A DNA stretch of 9,252 bases from an uncultured Corynebacterium sp. (GTDB lineage Bacteria; Actinomycetota; Actinomycetes; Mycobacteriales; Mycobacteriaceae). Made by a program: the position numbers and the translations under genes. Positions 7,226 to 9,252 of the stretch are shown one piece after another. The stretch spans positions 1 to 9,252 of the forward strand of contig NZ_CAMIAN010000056.1 of the NCBI RefSeq assembly GCF_946221155.1, given 5' to 3'. The first letter of the stretch is position 1; every line of letters begins with the position of its first letter. The notes under the pieces were generated by a model. It had not been told where the DNA came from. It saw nothing but the letters and a program-made list of their open reading frames with translations, and searched no databases.

Positions 7226-8482
7226 CTAGATGGAAATACGACCCTCAACTGCGGGAAGGGCGATGTCGGAGCGGCAGTGCGACCCCTCTAGCTGGATGCC
7301 CTGCAGGGTTTCATAAGCCTGCTTGCGTGCCTCCGCCAGGGTGGCGCCGGTGCCGATGACGTTCAGCACTCGACCGCCGGAGCTCACCAGCTGGCCATTC
7401 TGTTCCGCTACGCCCGCGGCCAAGATGCCTCGGGATTCGTTGCCCGGCTCCGCACCGACGATCGGCTTGCCGGTCACGGGGCTGACCGGGTAGTTCTCCG
7501 CTGCCAAGACGACGGTCAGCGCGTAGCCGTCCTCCCACTCCAGCGGCGGCAGCTGATCCAGAGTGCCGGTCGCCACGGCATTTAGTACCCCTCCCAGCGG
7601 GGTCTTCAGCAGGCGCAGTACGGGCTGGGTCTCCGGGTCGCCGAATCGGCAGTTGAACTCCACTACGGCCGGGCCTTCGCTGCCCCATGCCAGGCCTGCG
7701 TACAGAAGGCCGTTGAAGGGCACACCCTCGGCGACCATCTGCTTGGCCACCGGCTCCACAACCTCGGTCACGATGCGCTGTACGCCATCTTCCGGCAGCC
7801 ACGGCAGCGGGGTGTAGGCGCCCATGCCGCCGGTGTTCGGGCCTTCGTCGTTCTCCCCTACTCGCTTGAAATCCTGCGCGGGTAGCAACGGCACCACGGT
7901 CTCGCCGTCCACCAGGCAGAAAAGGGAAACCTCCGGGCCATCCAGGAAGCTTTCCAGCAGCACTGGGTTGCCGCCGGCGTGCACTGCGTGGATGTGCTCC
8001 AGAGCCTCTGCGCGGTCGGCCGTGACCACGACACCCTTACCACCGGCCAGGCCATCGTCCTTGACAACGTAAGTTGGGCCGAATTTGTCCAGGGTGGCGT
8101 CAATAAAAGAATCGCTAGACCCGACTGGGACAGCGACGGCATCGGCGGTACGGACCTGCGCCTTGGCCATGATATCCTTCGCAAAGGCCTTCGAACCCTC
8201 GATCTGTGCGGCGGCGGCCGACGGACCGAACACGGCAAAGCCCGCTGCGCGCAGCTCGTCGGCAACCCCGGCGACCAGCGGAATCTCGGGGCCGATAACA
8301 ACCAGATCCGCCTCGATTTTGCGGGCCAGGGCCACCGGATCGCCGTCCGGGTGCAGGGTGGCCACCGCCGTCATGCCGGCGTTTCCCGGGCTGACGTGGA
8401 CCTGTTCAACGGAGGGATCCTGGGACAGAGAATAAGCCAGTGCGTGCTCGCGGGCACCGCTACCGATTACAAGAATGCGCAT
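7226..8482 (-). CDS. purD: Phosphoribosylamine-glycine ligase (GAR synthetase)
   Basis: PurD makes glycinamide ribonucleotide from phosphoribosylamine, glycine and ATP, the second step of de novo purine synthesis. It is a 418-residue cytosolic ATP-grasp enzyme. The N-terminal pre-ATP-grasp fold opens with MRILVIGSGAREHAL (1-15). The ATP-grasp core contains VVKDDGLAGGKGV (139-151), a Glu177-containing strand, GPNTGGMGAY (214-223) and the metal-binding signature EFNCRFGDPETQ (275-286). The C-terminal beta-barrel follows from about 325. It is monofunctional: no PurM or PurN domain is fused, as is usual in bacteria. The frame extends 16 codons upstream to 8530, but those residues are Trp/Arg-rich and unlike the family, so the ATG at 8482 is chosen. 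TAGACT ends 8 nt before it. The divergent HIT gene starts 65 bp away, and ktrB follows 75 bp downstream on the same strand. Confidence 0.97.
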   Translation of the reverse strand: MRILVIGSGAREHALAYSLSQDPSVEQVHVSPGNAGMTAVATLHPDGDPVALARKIEADLVVIGPEIPLVAGVADELRAAGFAVFGPSAAAAQIEGSKAFAKDIMAKAQVRTADAVAVPVGSSDSFIDATLDKFGPTYVVKDDGLAGGKGVVVTADRAEALEHIHAVHAGGNPVLLESFLDGPEVSLFCLVDGETVVPLLPAQDFKRVGENDEGPNTGGMGAYTPLPWLPEDGVQRIVTEVVEPVAKQMVAEGVPFNGLLYAGLAWGSEGPAVVEFNCRFGDPETQPVLRLLKTPLGGVLNAVATGTLDQLPPLEWEDGYALTVVLAAENYPVSPVTGKPIVGAEPGNESRGILAAGVAEQNGQLVSSGGRVLNVIGTGATLAEARKQAYETLQGIQLEGSHCRSDIALPAVEGRISI

Positions 8483-8490
8483 GGTTCCCC

Positions 8491-8496
8491 AGTCTA
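8491..8496 (-). promoter_or_regulatory. purD: Candidate purD -10 box
   Basis: TAGACT (4 of 6 matches to TATAAT) on the minus strand ends 8 nt before the purD ATG. The intervening GGGGAACC is only a poor Shine-Dalgarno. No good -35 is seen at 16-18 bp. The box lies in the 65-bp divergent region shared with the HIT gene, so a regulator binding there could affect both genes. Confidence 0.4.
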
Positions 8497-8534
8497 GCGA
8501 AGCTAACGCCCGCCACCAGATACGTCTCACGCGC

Positions 8535-8540
8535 TAACAT
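8535..8540 (+). promoter_or_regulatory. Candidate -10 box of the HIT gene
   Basis: TAACAT ends 7 nt before the ATG at 8548, the spacing for a leaderless transcript. The 7 bases between (CGGCAGC) contain no Shine-Dalgarno. No -35 match is evident. The hexamer is part of one of two GCTAAC copies in this divergent region. Confidence 0.4.
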
Positions 8541-8547
8541 CGGCAGC

Positions 8548-8985
8548 ATGGCTACGGTATTCACGAAAATCCTGAACGGTGAGATCCCCGGTCGCATCGT
8601 CTACCGCGACGAGACCGCGGCGGCGTTTTTGACCATCGAACCCGCGGCTTACGGCCACACACTGGTCGTGCCGATCGAGGAGGTCGACCGCTGGACCGAT
8701 TTGGACGCAGCAACGTGGGCTCACTGTAACGAGGTTGCGCAGCTGGTGGGCAAGGCCATCGTCGAGTCTTTTGACGCCCCCCGCGCCGGCTACCTGATCG
8801 CTGGATTCGAGGTGCCACACGCCCACATCCACATTTTCCCGGCTTCCGATATGTCCGGCTACAGCCTGCAGAACGTCATGCGGATGGACGAGACGGATCC
8901 AGCGAAGATGGATGAGTCGGCCACCAAAATTCGTCAAGCGCTGCAGGCTCAGGGGGTCGACGAAGCGAAGATCCCTTCCGCTTAA
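8548..8985 (+). CDS. HIT-family nucleotide hydrolase/transferase
   Basis: The 145-residue protein is a complete histidine-triad domain of the HINT/Fhit superfamily. These are small cytosolic dimers that split dinucleoside polyphosphates or nucleoside phosphoramidates through a His-AMP intermediate. The diagnostic H-x-H-x-H motif is HAHIHIF (91-97), with His93 the expected nucleophile. The family's N-terminal pattern FTKILNGEIPGRIVYRD (5-21) and the strand-turn GHTLVVPIEEVD (36-47) are also clear. The N-terminal zinc-binding Cys-x-x-Cys found in many HINT proteins is absent (TVFTK instead). The C-terminal 35 residues are helical and charged. Exact substrate cannot be told from sequence; annotation as an Ap4A hydrolase would be a guess. 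The open frame extends upstream to 8440 inside purD, but the family begins at this ATG. It is transcribed away from purD, with a possible terminator just after its stop. Confidence 0.92.
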   Translation: MATVFTKILNGEIPGRIVYRDETAAAFLTIEPAAYGHTLVVPIEEVDRWTDLDAATWAHCNEVAQLVGKAIVESFDAPRAGYLIAGFEVPHAHIHIFPASDMSGYSLQNVMRMDETDPAKMDESATKIRQALQAQGVDEAKIPSA

Positions 8986-8995
8986 AGGCCTAGAA

Positions 8996-9018
8996 GGCTT
9001 AAAGACCAGCCCCTTTTT
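8996..9018 (+). terminator. Possible intrinsic terminator after the HIT gene
   Basis: GGCT (8996-8999) can pair with AGCC (9008-9011) around an 8-nt loop, and a run of five T follows at 9014-9018. A competing 5-bp hairpin uses AGGCC and GGCTT just upstream, within 8987-9000. Both stems are short. The T run and the position 11 bp after the stop are the main support. Confidence 0.35.
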
Positions 9019-9031
9019 ACTTTCGTTTCAT

Positions 9032-9054
9032 TGTCATTGCGACATGTCATTGCG
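9032..9054 (+). repeat. Perfect 10-bp direct repeat upstream of the last gene
   Basis: TGTCATTGCG occurs at 9032-9041 and again at 9045-9054, 13 bp apart start to start. A third TCATTG is at 9028-9033. The junction contains the palindrome GACATGTC (9041-9048). It lies 11 bp before the GTG at 9066, where a promoter or operator would be expected, so a regulator site is possible. No regulator is identified. Confidence 0.5.
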
Positions 9055-9065
9055 GTGGATAACCA

Positions 9066-9252
9066 GTGGAAAACGACAACGCCAACGACAAAGTCAACGG
9101 CAACGACGTGGTTGACCCAGAGGTCGATCCAGAACTTGACCTAGAGGAACTTGCCGAGGTCGATCCCCCGGCGGGTGCAGCCGTGGCAGAGAACCTCGAG
9201 AACTCCGAGAGTTCCGAGAACTACGATGACTACGACCCCGCCAATGCGGGCG
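9066..9252 (+). CDS. Start of an acidic, Asn-rich protein of unknown function (partial)
   Basis: From a GTG at 9066 the frame is open for 62 codons to the right edge. A TAA two codons upstream rules out an earlier start, and GGTGGA 6 nt before the GTG is a modest Shine-Dalgarno. Twenty of 62 residues are Asp or Glu and only one (K9) is basic; nine are Asn. Residues 3-14 follow an N-x alternation encoded by AACGNC hexamers (9072-9107), residues 17-33 have a D-P-E pattern, and residues 42-52 repeat E-N-x / E-S-S in 9-nt units (9189-9221). The region is surely disordered. No domain has begun yet, so the family is not recognisable; such tails often precede a membrane or nucleic-acid-binding domain, but that is only a possibility. 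The mix of codons, with C or G at most third positions, supports real coding. A GTG at 9108 is an alternative, less likely start. Confidence 0.6.
   Translation, partial: MENDNANDKVNGNDVVDPEVDPELDLEELAEVDPPAGAAVAENLENSESSENYDDYDPANAG

Noticed and set aside
8483..8530. Longer PurD start at 8530
   Set aside because: The 16 extra residues are not PurD-like, and the family begins at the MRILVIGSG strand.
8440..8547. Longer start for the HIT protein, reaching into purD
   Set aside because: The added residues do not resemble the family and would overlap the purD 5' end and both candidate promoters.

Overview
The window is GC-rich chromosomal DNA from an actinobacterium, most likely a Corynebacterium. 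The PurC, PurB and PurD sequences read like the corynebacterial proteins as I remember them. The purD / purB / purC / protease II (ptrB) order and the divergent HIT gene beside purD also match what I recall of Corynebacterium chromosomes. GTG and TTG starts and several apparently leaderless genes fit the same group. No species can be named from the sequence alone. It is mostly core metabolism, and I see no mobile element, CRISPR array, tRNA or rRNA.

Layout: positions 304 to 1 (minus strand) hold the start of a gene that looks like a DUF2334-type predicted deacetylase and runs off the left edge. Six complete genes follow on the minus strand, given here from left to right: ptrB (oligopeptidase B, 396-2624), purC (2669-3562), purB (3674-5104), ktrA (5134-5793), ktrB (5786-7150) and purD (7226-8482). 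Transcription runs the opposite way, from purD towards the left edge. A divergent plus-strand HIT-family hydrolase gene (8548-8985) starts 65 bp from purD. It is followed by a possible terminator and the acidic, repetitive beginning of an unrecognised plus-strand protein (9066 to the right edge).

Function: PurD, PurC and PurB catalyse steps of de novo IMP synthesis, and PurB also makes AMP from adenylosuccinate. KtrB and KtrA form a sodium-dependent potassium uptake system, with a membrane pore and a cytoplasmic nucleotide-binding RCK ring. They sit inside the purine cluster and overlap each other by 8 bp. PtrB is a cytoplasmic serine oligopeptidase, and the HIT protein probably cleaves dinucleotides or nucleoside phosphoramidates.

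Regulation: five genes that follow an intergenic gap (purD, ktrB, purB, purC and the HIT gene) each have a TAnnnT hexamer ending exactly 7 or 8 nt before an ATG or GTG start, and lack a strong Shine-Dalgarno sequence. ktrA, which overlaps ktrB and starts with TTG, has a GAAAGG Shine-Dalgarno instead. This suggests the cluster is a series of separately started, largely leaderless transcripts rather than one operon. A perfect 9-bp inverted repeat separates purB from the purC promoter, and a perfect 10-bp direct repeat lies just upstream of the last gene. I found no clearly new biological system; these regulatory patterns and the placement of ktrBA are the main points for follow-up.
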